Source: Mesorhizobium sp.
GTDB lineage: Bacteria; Pseudomonadota; Alphaproteobacteria; Rhizobiales; Rhizobiaceae
Assembly: GCA_004020645.1 (NCBI GenBank)
Contig: SAQL01000001.1
Coordinates: 275,176 to 339,175 of the forward strand
Reading direction: 5' to 3'
DNA: 64,000 nt
Translations under genes and position numbers: made by a program
Part shown: positions 35,645 through 44,266 of the stretch, in pieces
Numbering within the stretch: the first letter of the stretch is position 1
Layout: each line of letters starts with the position of its first letter
The notes under the pieces: model-generated
Told to the model about the DNA's origin: nothing
Seen by the model: the letters and a program-made list of their open reading frames with translations, nothing else
The model's database searches: none

Positions 35645-36955
35645 GTGCACGAGCCCAAAGTCGCCGACAAGAATTCGCCCTACTGGTGGGAAGCGGCACC
35701 CGTCATGCCGCTGTCGCCGCAGCCCCCGGCCAGGAAGCTCGACGTGGCGATCGTCGGCGCCGGCTATGCCGGGCTTTCGGCCGGGCTGGTGCTGGCGCGC
35801 GAAGGACGCTCGGTTGCAGCTTTTGATGCGATGAATCCCGGCGAGGGGGCCTCGTCGCGCAATGGCGGAATTACCAGCGGTAGTATCCGGTTGGACTATG
35901 CCACGATCACCCGGCGCTTCGGCGAAGAGAAAGCCATGACGATCGAGGCCGAGGGCAAGATCGCGCGCGAATTCCTTTATGATTTCATCAGAACGGAAAA
36001 GCTCGACTGCGACTTCAAGCTGGTTGGCCTTTTCAAGGGCGCCATTGGATACGAGCAGTACGAGAAGATGGCCCGCGGCGCCGAGGCGTTGGCGAAGAAA
36101 CTTGGGATCGAGTCTTACCCCGTTCAATATGCAAAGCAGCGCAACTACATCGGCACCGACTTCTATCGTGGCGGCATGGTCCGGATGGACATCGGCGGGC
36201 TGCACCCGGCCAAGTTCCACGCTGAGCTCCTGCGGGTGGCCCTTGCTTCCGGTCTGACGGTGCATTCGAACACGCCCGTGACATCGATTGAAAGGGACGG
36301 CTCCGGGTTCCGCGTCGTGACTTCGGCCGGAACTGTGCAGGCGCGGCAGGTCCTGGTCTGCACGAACGGCTATACCGATGCCGCCAATCCCTTCCTGCGC
36401 CGCCGCCTCGTTCCGGTTCGCAGCCGGATCATCGCGACCGAGGAACTCGCGCCTGAAGTGATGGCGCGCCTGATGCCGAAGCTGATGATGATGAGCGAAG
36501 GCCGTGAACTGGGCTTTTATTACCGGCCCTCGCCGGACGGCAGACGCATCCTGCTGGGCGGGCGCGACAGCTCCCGTGTAGGTGATCCAGCAGCCCCGAC
36601 GCTCCGTCTGCGCAACGGGCTGGTCGAACTTTTCCCGGAACTGGAGAATGTTCGACTTTCGCACAGCTGGTTCGGCAATGTGGCGATGCACCGCGACATG
36701 CTGCCCCGCATCTTCGAGAAGTACGGCGTGGTCTATGCCACCGGCTTCTGCGGTTCGGGTGTGGTCTGGGCGCCATGGATTGGCACGCGTGCAGCCCACA
36801 AGCTGATGGGACATGGCGAGCAGGCGCGCACCGCGTTCGATTTCCGGCCGCCTGCGGCCATCCCGCTCTATCGTGGCAATCCGTGGTTCATGCCGGCCGT
36901 TATCAAGGGCTACGCCCTGCAGGACCGAATCGCCTGGTGGCGCGCCAGCCGCTGA
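35645..36955 (+). CDS. FAD-dependent DAO-fold oxidoreductase, RNGG subgroup (PuuB-like), copy 1
   Basis: This 436-residue flavoenzyme has the FAD motif VAIVGAGYAGLSAGLVLAREG near residue 36 and GEGASSRNGGITSGSIRLDY near residue 65. The RNGG turn is characteristic of gamma-glutamylputrescine oxidase and related glycine/amine oxidases. The C-terminal ATGFCGSGVVWAPWIG region differs from the GYSGHG form in the two other RNGG proteins, so the substrate probably differs. The start is GTG with GAGAAG upstream; a later ATG is at codon 20. It is the last gene of importer operon A and is likely to oxidise the imported compound. Convergent with the cyclodeaminase-type gene. Confidence 0.85.
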   Translation: MHEPKVADKNSPYWWEAAPVMPLSPQPPARKLDVAIVGAGYAGLSAGLVLAREGRSVAAFDAMNPGEGASSRNGGITSGSIRLDYATITRRFGEEKAMTIEAEGKIAREFLYDFIRTEKLDCDFKLVGLFKGAIGYEQYEKMARGAEALAKKLGIESYPVQYAKQRNYIGTDFYRGGMVRMDIGGLHPAKFHAELLRVALASGLTVHSNTPVTSIERDGSGFRVVTSAGTVQARQVLVCTNGYTDAANPFLRRRLVPVRSRIIATEELAPEVMARLMPKLMMMSEGRELGFYYRPSPDGRRILLGGRDSSRVGDPAAPTLRLRNGLVELFPELENVRLSHSWFGNVAMHRDMLPRIFEKYGVVYATGFCGSGVVWAPWIGTRAAHKLMGHGEQARTAFDFRPPAAIPLYRGNPWFMPAVIKGYALQDRIAWWRASR

Positions 36956-37054
36956 CACCACTGCAAAATCGCGCGAGATATGTTGTTGCCGGAGAGCACT
37001 CCAGTACGGCGGAAAAATCCGTCGGGGGCTGGGACTTGTCGGTGCGAAAGCTGA

Positions 37055-37993
37055 TCAGCGGTGGGACGTCCTTGCGCGGATCAGTGCGTCGGCCATGTAG
37101 AGGTCCTGTAGGGAGATACCAGAACTGTCGAAGACCGTGATTTCGTTGTCGAAGCGGCGTCCGGGCGCACGCTTTTCAATGACGTCGCCGATCGGTGTTA
37201 CCGCAAGCACGCCGGCGTCGATCTCGTCGCGCACATGTTGGAACTCGCCGATCTGGACAGACTGGGAAAGCAGATCACAAAACAGACGTGCCCTGGGAAA
37301 TAGTTCGCTCGGCAATTCGCGCTTGCCCGGAGCATCCGACCCCATACTGACGATATGGGTTCCGGGTGCCACCCAAGCGGCATCGAACAGCGGTTCGCGT
37401 GAGGGCGTCGCCGTCACCACGATGTCGGCCGCGCGCACGGCTTCTTCGGGCAAGGCAACGCGCGCCTCCAGGCCCCTTTCGCCGATCTGATCGACAAGAG
37501 CGTCGCGTCGCCGCGAAGGCCGGGCCACGACCAGCACGGTCTCGATTGGGCGGATGCGTGCCAGCGCCATCACTTCGAAGCCCGCCTGGTTACCGGCGCC
37601 GAATATCGCCAGGGCCTTGGCTTGCTTGCGCGCTAGAAGATCGGCCGCAACCGCGTCGGCGGCGGCCGTCCTGTAGGCGTTGACCTTGCCGGCCTCGATT
37701 ACGGCGCCGAGTCGACCTGTATGCTGATCGAGCAATACGATCGTGGAGTTGTGGCGTGGAAGGCCACGTGCCGGATTGCCCGACCAGAAGGAGCCAATTT
37801 TCACTCCGGTCAGGTCGTCCGACGAACCGGATTTGATTGAGAAGGTATTGGTCGCCTCCTGTGTGCGACCGAGAACGGCGGGAAAGACCCAGCTCTGCGG
37901 CGATGCCGCTGCCACGAGAGCCTCCCGCACCGCCTCGAAAGCAAGTTCATGCGTGACGATGGCGGCGGACTCCTCTTCGCTGATGTAGATCAT
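37055..37993 (-). CDS. Ornithine cyclodeaminase/mu-crystallin-family protein
   Basis: This 312-residue NAD(P)-binding protein has the family Rossmann motif ALAIFGAGNQAGFEV near residue 130, NAYRTAAADAVAADLLA before it and TATPSREPLF after it. Members deaminate and cyclise ornithine to proline, reduce cyclic imines (ketimine reductase, pyrroline-2-carboxylate reductase), act in opine or alanine metabolism, or open ectoine intermediates. A reductase of a cyclic imine formed by the FAD oxidases is plausible here. It is transcribed alone on the minus strand, divergent from GNAT copy 3. Confidence 0.85.
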   Translation of the reverse strand: MIYISEEESAAIVTHELAFEAVREALVAAASPQSWVFPAVLGRTQEATNTFSIKSGSSDDLTGVKIGSFWSGNPARGLPRHNSTIVLLDQHTGRLGAVIEAGKVNAYRTAAADAVAADLLARKQAKALAIFGAGNQAGFEVMALARIRPIETVLVVARPSRRRDALVDQIGERGLEARVALPEEAVRAADIVVTATPSREPLFDAAWVAPGTHIVSMGSDAPGKRELPSELFPRARLFCDLLSQSVQIGEFQHVRDEIDAGVLAVTPIGDVIEKRAPGRRFDNEITVFDSSGISLQDLYMADALIRARTSHR

Positions 37994-38296
37994 CCAAAAT
38001 TCCTGCTGAGCATCAAGCCGCTCGTCGCTTCAGAGTGTTCGGTCCATGGTGTTGGTCAGGCCCGAGATCGCATCAGAGGTGTGGACGTCACGCCGACTGG
38101 CAACCATGACGGGCGACGCAAGGTGCAGATGAGTATTTCTCCCCCGGTTTGCGCCATTTTGTATGCCGAGGGACGGGGTCAAAAAGAATGATCCCGCCGA
38201 GTTGAAAGGGCAAAACAGCAGCGAAATCTGTCCGCCGGACGCGACTCTAAGGTCCGACTTCAATCTGACTTTGGATCAAGCGACAGCGTTGCACTT
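37994..38296. other. Divergent promoter region between the cyclodeaminase-type and GNAT genes
   Basis: About 300 bases. Short open frames on both strands have no recognisable protein character. Presumably holds both promoters; no convincing operator or terminator was noticed. Confidence 0.45.
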
Positions 38297-39163
38297 ATGG
38301 CCGTTAAGCATGACAGAGATATCGTCAGCGCCCCGACCGAACTGATGAAATTCGAGACCCGCCATGTGCCGGGCGCGCTGAAGCTGTCGCAGGAGATGGC
38401 CTGGCCTTATCGCCGGGAGGACTGGGAATTTGCCGTGACGGTCGGCAATGGCCTGGTCCTCGAGCGGGCAGGACAGGTGATCGGCACTGCCATGTCGTGG
38501 AATTACGGACAGGCCTATGCAACGGCCGGGATGATCATAGTCACTGGCTCCGCACAAGGCGGTGGCAACGGCTCCCGGCTCTTTGATGGGTTGCTTCAGG
38601 CCACGGACGGTCGCAACGTGCTGCTCAATTCGACGGAAGAGGGGCTCGCGCTGTATAAGCGGCGCGGCTTCACCGCCTGGGGCAGGGTGCTTCAGCTTCA
38701 GGGCCTGCTGACCGTCGCCGTGACGCAGAGTGCGCGCAACGACGTTCGCCAGGCGACGGTCTCCGACCTCGCGGCGATCCAGGCCTTCGACGAATGGGCC
38801 ACAGGCATGCCCCGGCCGTCGATGGTGGCTGCGCTCGCTGAAGCGGGCAAGGTCGTCGTTATCGAGCGCGCGGGACGGGTTGCAGGCTATGCCATCGCCA
38901 GGAAGTTCGGGCGCGGCTACGTCGTCGGCCCCTGTGCGGCCGAAAGCGTGGAGGACGCGCGGCTTTTGATCCTGGCGCAGCTTTCCAGACTTCACGATCA
39001 ATTCGTTCGCATCGACGTCTATGCCGAAGATGGATTGGGCGACTGGCTCGAGAGCCTCGGCCTCGAGCGAGCCGGCGGTGCGACCGCAATGGTCAAAGGG
39101 CAACGACCCGTCTCCGACGGGTCGGCCCATATGTATGCCTTGGCGAACCAATCGTTCTTTTAG
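38297..39163 (+). CDS. Two-domain GNAT acetyltransferase (copy 3 of 3)
   Basis: This 288-residue protein shares WPYRREDWEFA near residue 36 with the copies at 16857 and 24246. The acetyl-CoA loop is around AQGGGNGSRLFDGLL (about residues 90-104), followed by YKRRGF. A second GNAT-like domain occupies the C-terminal half. The ATG at 38297 is used; a later ATG at 38345 would also leave an intact fold. It sits 8 bases upstream of a D-threonine-aldolase-like gene, leading a four-gene operon with that enzyme, an FAD oxidoreductase and an aldehyde dehydrogenase, so acetylation and oxidation belong to one pathway. Confidence 0.84.
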   Translation: MAVKHDRDIVSAPTELMKFETRHVPGALKLSQEMAWPYRREDWEFAVTVGNGLVLERAGQVIGTAMSWNYGQAYATAGMIIVTGSAQGGGNGSRLFDGLLQATDGRNVLLNSTEEGLALYKRRGFTAWGRVLQLQGLLTVAVTQSARNDVRQATVSDLAAIQAFDEWATGMPRPSMVAALAEAGKVVVIERAGRVAGYAIARKFGRGYVVGPCAAESVEDARLLILAQLSRLHDQFVRIDVYAEDGLGDWLESLGLERAGGATAMVKGQRPVSDGSAHMYALANQSFF

Positions 39164-39171
39164 GAAACGAG

Positions 39172-40353
39172 ATGATGGACAAGATGGCGGCAAACCTGTC
39201 AGTGAGCGAGACGGCCAAGAGCATCGACGCCCTGGTCACCCCGGCTCTGCTTCTGGACCGTGGACGGCTCGAGCGCAACACCCAGCGTCTCGCCGAGCAC
39301 GCCAGAAAGCTTGGCGTGGTGCTGCGCCCGCACATGAAGACGGCCAAGAGCATCGACGTCGCCCGACACGTGTTCCCCCGCGAACCCGGCCCGATCACTG
39401 TCTCGACCATCGCCGAGGCGGAATATTTCGCGGGCCACGGCTTTCGCGACATCACCTATGCGGTCGGGATGTCGGCGGCTTCGGCCATCCGCGCCATGAA
39501 GCTTTGTCGCCGCACGGGCGTCGACCTGAAGCTGCTGCTCGACACTGTGGAGCAGGCTGATGTTTTGGCCAACGTGCGCGAGGCCACCGGCGTGACGCCG
39601 TCCGTGTTCATCGAACTGGACTGCGACGACCATCGCGGTGGATTGAAGCCGGACGATCCCAAGCTGCTCGAAGTGGCCAACAGGGTCGTCGCGGCGGGCG
39701 CCAACCTCGTCGGCGTCCTCGCCCATGCCGGCGAGTCCTATAGCTTGAGCACGCCCGGTGCGCTGGTCAAGGCAGCCGAGAACGAGCGTTTGGCCACTGT
39801 GCGCGCCGCCGAAATCCTGCGCGCCCATGGCCATGCCTGCCCGATCGTCAGCGTCGGCTCGACGCCGACGGCGCATTTCGCCGAAAATCTTGAGGGCGTT
39901 ACGGAGTTGCGCGCCGGGGTCTACATGTTCTTCGACCTCGTTCAGCACGGGGTAGGGGTGTGCGAGCTCGACGATATCGCGATTTCCATTTTGGCCACGG
40001 TGATCGGGTCCAAGCCGGAAAAAGGATGGGTGCTGGTTGACGCCGGGTGGATGGCGCTCTCTCGCGACAGGGGAACCGCGAACCAGCAGATCGACCAGGG
40101 CTACGGCGTGGTCTGCGACGAAAAAGGGCGGGTGCTCGAAGATGTGATCGTGGCGCAGGCCAGCCAGGAACACGGTATCCTCGCCATTCGTGCCGGTTCT
40201 GGAAAGTCCGTGCCCGATTTGCCGCTCGGGGCTCGGGTCCGGATTCTGCCCAACCATGCCTGCGCGATGGCCGCCCAGCATCACTTCTACAGCGTCGTCA
40301 ACGGGGACAGCCCGAAGATCGAAGCGCGTTGGGAGCGGATCCGCGGATGGTAG
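39172..40353 (+). CDS. D-threonine aldolase/D-serine dehydratase-like PLP enzyme (alanine racemase fold)
   Basis: This 393-residue fold-type III PLP enzyme has the Schiff-base lysine in LRPHMKTAKS (Lys56) and, near the C-terminus, PNHACAMAAQHH, whose His and Cys form the divalent-metal site of the DSD1/D-threonine-aldolase group. It would cleave or dehydrate a D-3-hydroxy amino acid, giving glycine plus an aldehyde, or an oxo acid plus ammonia. It lies between GNAT copy 3 and a PuuB-like oxidase gene; an aldehyde product would suit the aldehyde dehydrogenase at the end of this operon. The second of two adjacent ATGs is an equally good start. Confidence 0.85.
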   Translation: MMDKMAANLSVSETAKSIDALVTPALLLDRGRLERNTQRLAEHARKLGVVLRPHMKTAKSIDVARHVFPREPGPITVSTIAEAEYFAGHGFRDITYAVGMSAASAIRAMKLCRRTGVDLKLLLDTVEQADVLANVREATGVTPSVFIELDCDDHRGGLKPDDPKLLEVANRVVAAGANLVGVLAHAGESYSLSTPGALVKAAENERLATVRAAEILRAHGHACPIVSVGSTPTAHFAENLEGVTELRAGVYMFFDLVQHGVGVCELDDIAISILATVIGSKPEKGWVLVDAGWMALSRDRGTANQQIDQGYGVVCDEKGRVLEDVIVAQASQEHGILAIRAGSGKSVPDLPLGARVRILPNHACAMAAQHHFYSVVNGDSPKIEARWERIRGW

Positions 40354-40414
40354 GGGCTCCAATCGCAACGCTTTGCATGGCGCCCATGCAAACTGACGCA
40401 CTGGTGGTGCAATC

Positions 40415-41689
40415 ATGAAGTTTACATCTTACTGGCTGGATACCTCTCAGCCGTTCAATGAGGTCGCGTCCAAACCGCTCGAAGGCCACTACGATGTGGC
40501 GGTTGTGGGCGGCGGCTTGACTGGATCTTCCGCGGCGCTGGCCCTCGCCAAAAAGGGCGCCCGGGTTGCACTGTTGGAGGCCGAAACGATCGGCAACGCC
40601 GCTTCCGGCCGCAATGGCGGGATGTGCAACAACGGTTTTGCCCAGAACTATGCAATCATGGCCGGCAAGCACGGCAAGCCGGCTGCAAACGCGCTTTACA
40701 AGGCTTTCGACGCCGGCGTCGATCTGGTCGAGCGGTTGGTGCAGGAAGAAAAGATCGACTGCAGCTTCTCCCGCGTCGGCAAGCTGAAGCTTGCCGCCAA
40801 GCCTGAGCACTACGACATGCTTGCGCGCAGCCAGGAACTGCTCGCCGCCAATGTCGACCCCGGAACGCGGATGATCGCGCGCGCCGACCTGCGAACCGAA
40901 GTCGGCACCAGCCGCTACTATGGTGGGCTGCTGTTTCCCAAGAGCGCCAGCATGCATGTCGGCCGTTTCGTCCGGGGCTTGGCGACCGCCGCCGCCCGGC
41001 GTGGCGCCGAGGTCTATGAACGGGCTCCCGTCATGGCCATGCGCAAGATCGCCGACGGGCATGAATTGGAGACCCCACGCGGCAAAATCGTCGCGAGGCA
41101 GGTCCTGCTGGCGAGCGGCATTTCCAAGGTCGGTCCGCTCGGATGGATCCGCCGCCGGATCGTGCCGGTCGGCGCCTTTCTGGTCGTGACGGAACCGCTG
41201 TCGCCTGGGCAGATCGAGCGCCTCATGCCGACCCGCCGCAATGTCGTCGACACGCGCAACCTCGTCGTCTACTGGCGGCTGACCCCGGACAATCGCATGC
41301 TGTTCGGCGGGCGGGCCCGGTTTGCGGTGTCCAATCCTCAATCCGACGAAAAGAGCGGCCGCATCCTGAAAGCGGCGATGGTCGAAGTCTATCCGGAACT
41401 GGCCAGCACCCGGATCGATTACTGCTGGGGCGGTATGGTCGACATGACCCGCGACCGCCTGCCGCGCGCCGGAGAGCGCGACGGCATCTATTACTCGATG
41501 GGCTATAGCGGACATGGCACCCAGATGTCGACGCTGATGGGCAGCATCATGGCCGATGTCATGGACGGGCGCCCCGACCTGAACCCCTGGAAGGATTTCG
41601 ACTGGCCGGCGATCCCTGGATACTTCGGGCGTCCCTGGTTCCTGCCGATCCTCGGCGCCTATTACCGCATGAAGGACTTTGTAGGATGA
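40415..41689 (+). CDS. FAD-dependent DAO-fold oxidoreductase, RNGG subgroup (PuuB-like), copy 2
   Basis: This 424-residue flavoenzyme starts with KFTSYWLDTSQPF, the same opening as the protein at 49701 (KFTSYWHDTSKAF). The FAD motif VAVVGGGLTGSSAALALAKKG is near residue 30, AASGRNGGMCNNGF near 65, and the C-terminal DYCWGGMVDMTRDRLPRAG and GYSGHGTQMSTL segments match gamma-glutamylputrescine oxidase. It should oxidise an amine or N-substituted amino acid to an imine/aldehyde. Its stop overlaps the aldehyde dehydrogenase start (ATGA), a tight coupling that argues the aldehyde passes directly to that enzyme, as with PuuB and PuuC. Confidence 0.88.
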   Translation: MKFTSYWLDTSQPFNEVASKPLEGHYDVAVVGGGLTGSSAALALAKKGARVALLEAETIGNAASGRNGGMCNNGFAQNYAIMAGKHGKPAANALYKAFDAGVDLVERLVQEEKIDCSFSRVGKLKLAAKPEHYDMLARSQELLAANVDPGTRMIARADLRTEVGTSRYYGGLLFPKSASMHVGRFVRGLATAAARRGAEVYERAPVMAMRKIADGHELETPRGKIVARQVLLASGISKVGPLGWIRRRIVPVGAFLVVTEPLSPGQIERLMPTRRNVVDTRNLVVYWRLTPDNRMLFGGRARFAVSNPQSDEKSGRILKAAMVEVYPELASTRIDYCWGGMVDMTRDRLPRAGERDGIYYSMGYSGHGTQMSTLMGSIMADVMDGRPDLNPWKDFDWPAIPGYFGRPWFLPILGAYYRMKDFVG

Positions 41690-43140
41690 TCACTCCCCTC
41701 GAACACCTGTCCCGCAACGGCCGCCTGGACAAGTTCTTCATCGACGGTCAATGGGTCGAGCCGAGGGGCACCGCCGAGGGCGTCGTCGTGAATCCCGCCA
41801 CCGAAGAGGTCGTGGCCCGGTTTCCGCTCGGAAACAGCGCGGACGTGGACGCGGCCGTTTCAGCGGCCCGCCGGGCGTTCGCCACCTGGAGCCGTACCAA
41901 GCCGGAATACCGTGCGGGTCTGCTTGATCGCCTGCAGGCGCTGCTCGAAGCGCGCAATGAACTGCTTGCGCAAAGCTTGAGCCTCGAAATGGGCGCGGCG
42001 ATCTCATATGCGCGCACCGCGCAGGTACCGCTCGCGATCGCCCATGTGAGGGTCGCTCGCGATGTCCTCACAACCTTCCCCTTCGTCGAGCAGCGCGGCC
42101 ACACCGCCGTCACCCACGAACCGATCGGTGTCTGCGCCCTGATCACGCCTTGGAATTGGCCACTCTACCAGATCACCGCCAAGGTTGCGCCGGCGCTCGC
42201 CGCAGGCTGCACGGTCGTGCTGAAGCCGAGCGAGCTTTCTCCCTTGGACGCCCTACTGTTCGCCGAGGCGATCGAAGAAGCCGGCTTCCCTGCCGGTGTC
42301 TTCAACCTCGTCAATGGCGACGGCCCCTGCGTCGGTGGGGGTCTCGCGTCCCATGCGGATGTCGACATGATCTCCATTACCGGCTCTACCCGTGCCGGCA
42401 TCGCGGTGGCCCAGGCCGCCGCGCCGACAGTCAAGCGGGTCGCGCAGGAGCTCGGCGGCAAGTCGCCGAACGTGATCCTGCCCGACGCCGATCTCGATCG
42501 CGCCGTTTCGCTGGGCATAGCCGCCGCCTTCCGCAATCTTGGCCAGTCATGCAGTGCGCCGACGCGTATGATCGTGCCGCGCGCGCTGCTTTCCGAGATC
42601 GAGTCAATTGCCCAGCGGGCCGCGGATGAGATCGTCGTCGGCGATCCTCTTTCGGAGGCCACCACCCACGGAGCAATCGCCAATCGTGCACAGTTCGACC
42701 GGATCCAAACAATGATCGGCGTCGGCGTTTCGGAAGGCGCAAAACTTCTCACCGGCGGACTGGGCCGTCCGGACGGCCTAGATGTCGGGCTCTATGTGAA
42801 GCCGACAATCTTTTCCGACGTGCGCACGGGCATGCGCATCGCTCAGGAGGAGGTCTTCGGGCCGGTCCTTTGCATCATCCCCTACGACACAGTCGACGAG
42901 GCCGTCACCATCGCCAATGACACCATCTATGGCCTCGGGTCCCATGTGCAGGGCAGGGATATGGACGTCGCCAAGTACGTCGCGTCGCGGATTCGCGCCG
43001 GTCAAGTGCATCTCAACTACCCGGCGTGGGATCCACACGCGCCATTTGGCGGCTTCAAGCAGTCCGGAAACGGACGCGAATACGGCCTCGAGGGCATGTT
43101 GGAGTATCTCGAGGTCAAGTCCATCCTCGGCTATTTCTAG
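41686..43140 (+). CDS. Aldehyde dehydrogenase (NAD-dependent, PuuC/betaine-aldehyde type)
   Basis: This 484-residue enzyme has ITPWNWPLYQITAKVAPALA, the catalytic Glu in QELGGKSPNVIL and the catalytic Cys in NLGQSCSAPTRM. The C-terminal HAPFGGFKQSGNGREYG is typical. It overlaps the upstream oxidase gene by 4 bases and probably oxidises that enzyme's aldehyde product to a carboxylic acid. The exact substrate is open; aminoaldehydes or acetamidoaldehydes are most likely by context. It ends the operon; a pair of 25-base repeats lies 70 bases downstream. Confidence 0.9.
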   Translation: MITPLEHLSRNGRLDKFFIDGQWVEPRGTAEGVVVNPATEEVVARFPLGNSADVDAAVSAARRAFATWSRTKPEYRAGLLDRLQALLEARNELLAQSLSLEMGAAISYARTAQVPLAIAHVRVARDVLTTFPFVEQRGHTAVTHEPIGVCALITPWNWPLYQITAKVAPALAAGCTVVLKPSELSPLDALLFAEAIEEAGFPAGVFNLVNGDGPCVGGGLASHADVDMISITGSTRAGIAVAQAAAPTVKRVAQELGGKSPNVILPDADLDRAVSLGIAAAFRNLGQSCSAPTRMIVPRALLSEIESIAQRAADEIVVGDPLSEATTHGAIANRAQFDRIQTMIGVGVSEGAKLLTGGLGRPDGLDVGLYVKPTIFSDVRTGMRIAQEEVFGPVLCIIPYDTVDEAVTIANDTIYGLGSHVQGRDMDVAKYVASRIRAGQVHLNYPAWDPHAPFGGFKQSGNGREYGLEGMLEYLEVKSILGYF

Positions 43141-43211
43141 GCGACATCTTCCGCCAAGCGCGGAGGGCGCGCCGGTGGCGCCATCTATACCAGTAGGCCG
43201 GGCGGATCATT

Positions 43212-43261
43212 AACCAGTCAAAGTGAAGACTGCGCGAACCAGTTAAAGTGAAGACTGCGCG
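43212..43261 (+). repeat. Two tandem 25-base repeats
   Basis: The 25-base unit beginning AACCAGTCAAAGTGAAGACT occupies 43212-43236, and a copy with one C-to-T change occupies 43237-43261. Multiple short repeats of this kind mark the ends of IS21-family elements, and an IS21-type transposase remnant lies 2.5 kb away, so this may be an abandoned IS end. The repeat is certain; the IS link is inferred. The rest of 43141-43407 shows no gene. Confidence 0.7.
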
Positions 43262-43407
43262 GCTCGCTGCGTAAATCGCCGAGAGGCAACCAGCAGGACG
43301 TGGTGGTCGGGCGCGAAATCCACTCGAATCCCAAGTTCTCGTGGTCGATGAGCGAGGAAAGGCGTGGATGTCGGCTCAAGAAGCGAAATCTATCACCAGT
43401 AGCGCGA

Positions 43408-44085
43408 TCACCGCTCTAAACGCCGTTTCACGTTTTCAACCCCAAGTACGGGGCTGGTCAGTACTGGAAGACTGTGGGCCGTGCCCCGCACCGCACGAGC
43501 CATCGAGGCCTGCGCAAAAATGACCACATCGACCTTCTGCGACAGCTCTTCGAGAGCTTGGCGGATTTGCGCGTCATGGGCTTCGACGTCCCCGCCGGCG
43601 AGGAGTTGAAACGCCCCCTCAACAAGCACATCGTCGATCGCTACATCCTTGCCCGCCTCGCACGCCTTGCGCTTCAGCAGATCCACGGTCGGCACCAGCG
43701 TTGTGGACAAGGTCGCCAGGACACCTATGCGGTTTCCATGCTCGACAGCGGCTTTGGCCATGCCTTCATCAATACGGAACAGCGGCACAGGACAAAGCGG
43801 CGCAATGGCATCGACTGCCGGTCCGAGAGTCGAGCATGTGACGACAATCGCATCTGCCCCGGCGTCGACTGCCGACCATACGTAGGTAGCAAGCCTTCGT
43901 TTCGTCAGATCGGATAGCGACCCGCGCTCAATGGTATTTCTCAAGAGGCTCTCGTCGAGGATCGCGAACGGCTTCCAGTCGGGCAAATGTTCTTTGGCGA
44001 GGCTCTCGAACTCGGAAACAAGGCCGGAAACCGTATGGATGAAGGCCAGCTTTCTGGCGGAAGCGCTCGTGGTTTGATCTGACAT
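43408..44085 (-). CDS. Aspartate/glutamate racemase-family protein
   Basis: This 225-residue cytosolic enzyme of the Asp/Glu/hydantoin racemase superfamily has the first catalytic Cys region IVVTCSTLGPAVDA at about residues 80-93. The second site, where most racemases have another Cys, reads VVIFAQASMARAV here, so the second base is Ala/Ser rather than Cys. That departs from true two-base racemases and points to a lyase, isomerase or one-sided racemase (for example a maleate isomerase or decarboxylase relative). The ATG at 44085 has GGAA upstream. It follows the FAD oxidoreductase gene on the same strand (gap about 180 bases). Confidence 0.78.
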   Translation of the reverse strand: MSDQTTSASARKLAFIHTVSGLVSEFESLAKEHLPDWKPFAILDESLLRNTIERGSLSDLTKRRLATYVWSAVDAGADAIVVTCSTLGPAVDAIAPLCPVPLFRIDEGMAKAAVEHGNRIGVLATLSTTLVPTVDLLKRKACEAGKDVAIDDVLVEGAFQLLAGGDVEAHDAQIRQALEELSQKVDVVIFAQASMARAVRGTAHSLPVLTSPVLGVENVKRRLER

Positions 44086-44266
44086 GTGGTTTTCCATCAA
44101 GTTGCTGGAAGCTGATTGGCGGAACTGTATGTCTGGACCAGTTCATCAACCTGGACCTCTGAGAATCCTCTTCACGAAACGGTCCAGATCGCGCTTGAGC
44201 CTGTAGATATACGGCGAGACCCACAATCGCTCAGCGCTCTTTGCTGTCGCCATGCGGTCAGTTGCA

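Noticed and set aside
38345..39163. Later ATG as the true start of GNAT copy 3
   Set aside because: Possible, but it would leave fewer residues before the shared WPYR motif than in the paralogues, so the first ATG at 38297 was kept.
37055..44085. Ectoine/hydroxyectoine degradation (cyclodeaminase plus racemase-like plus Lrp plus semialdehyde dehydrogenase)
   Set aside because: The diagnostic ectoine hydrolase and N-acetyl-diaminobutyrate deacetylase families are not present, and the genes are in separate operons.
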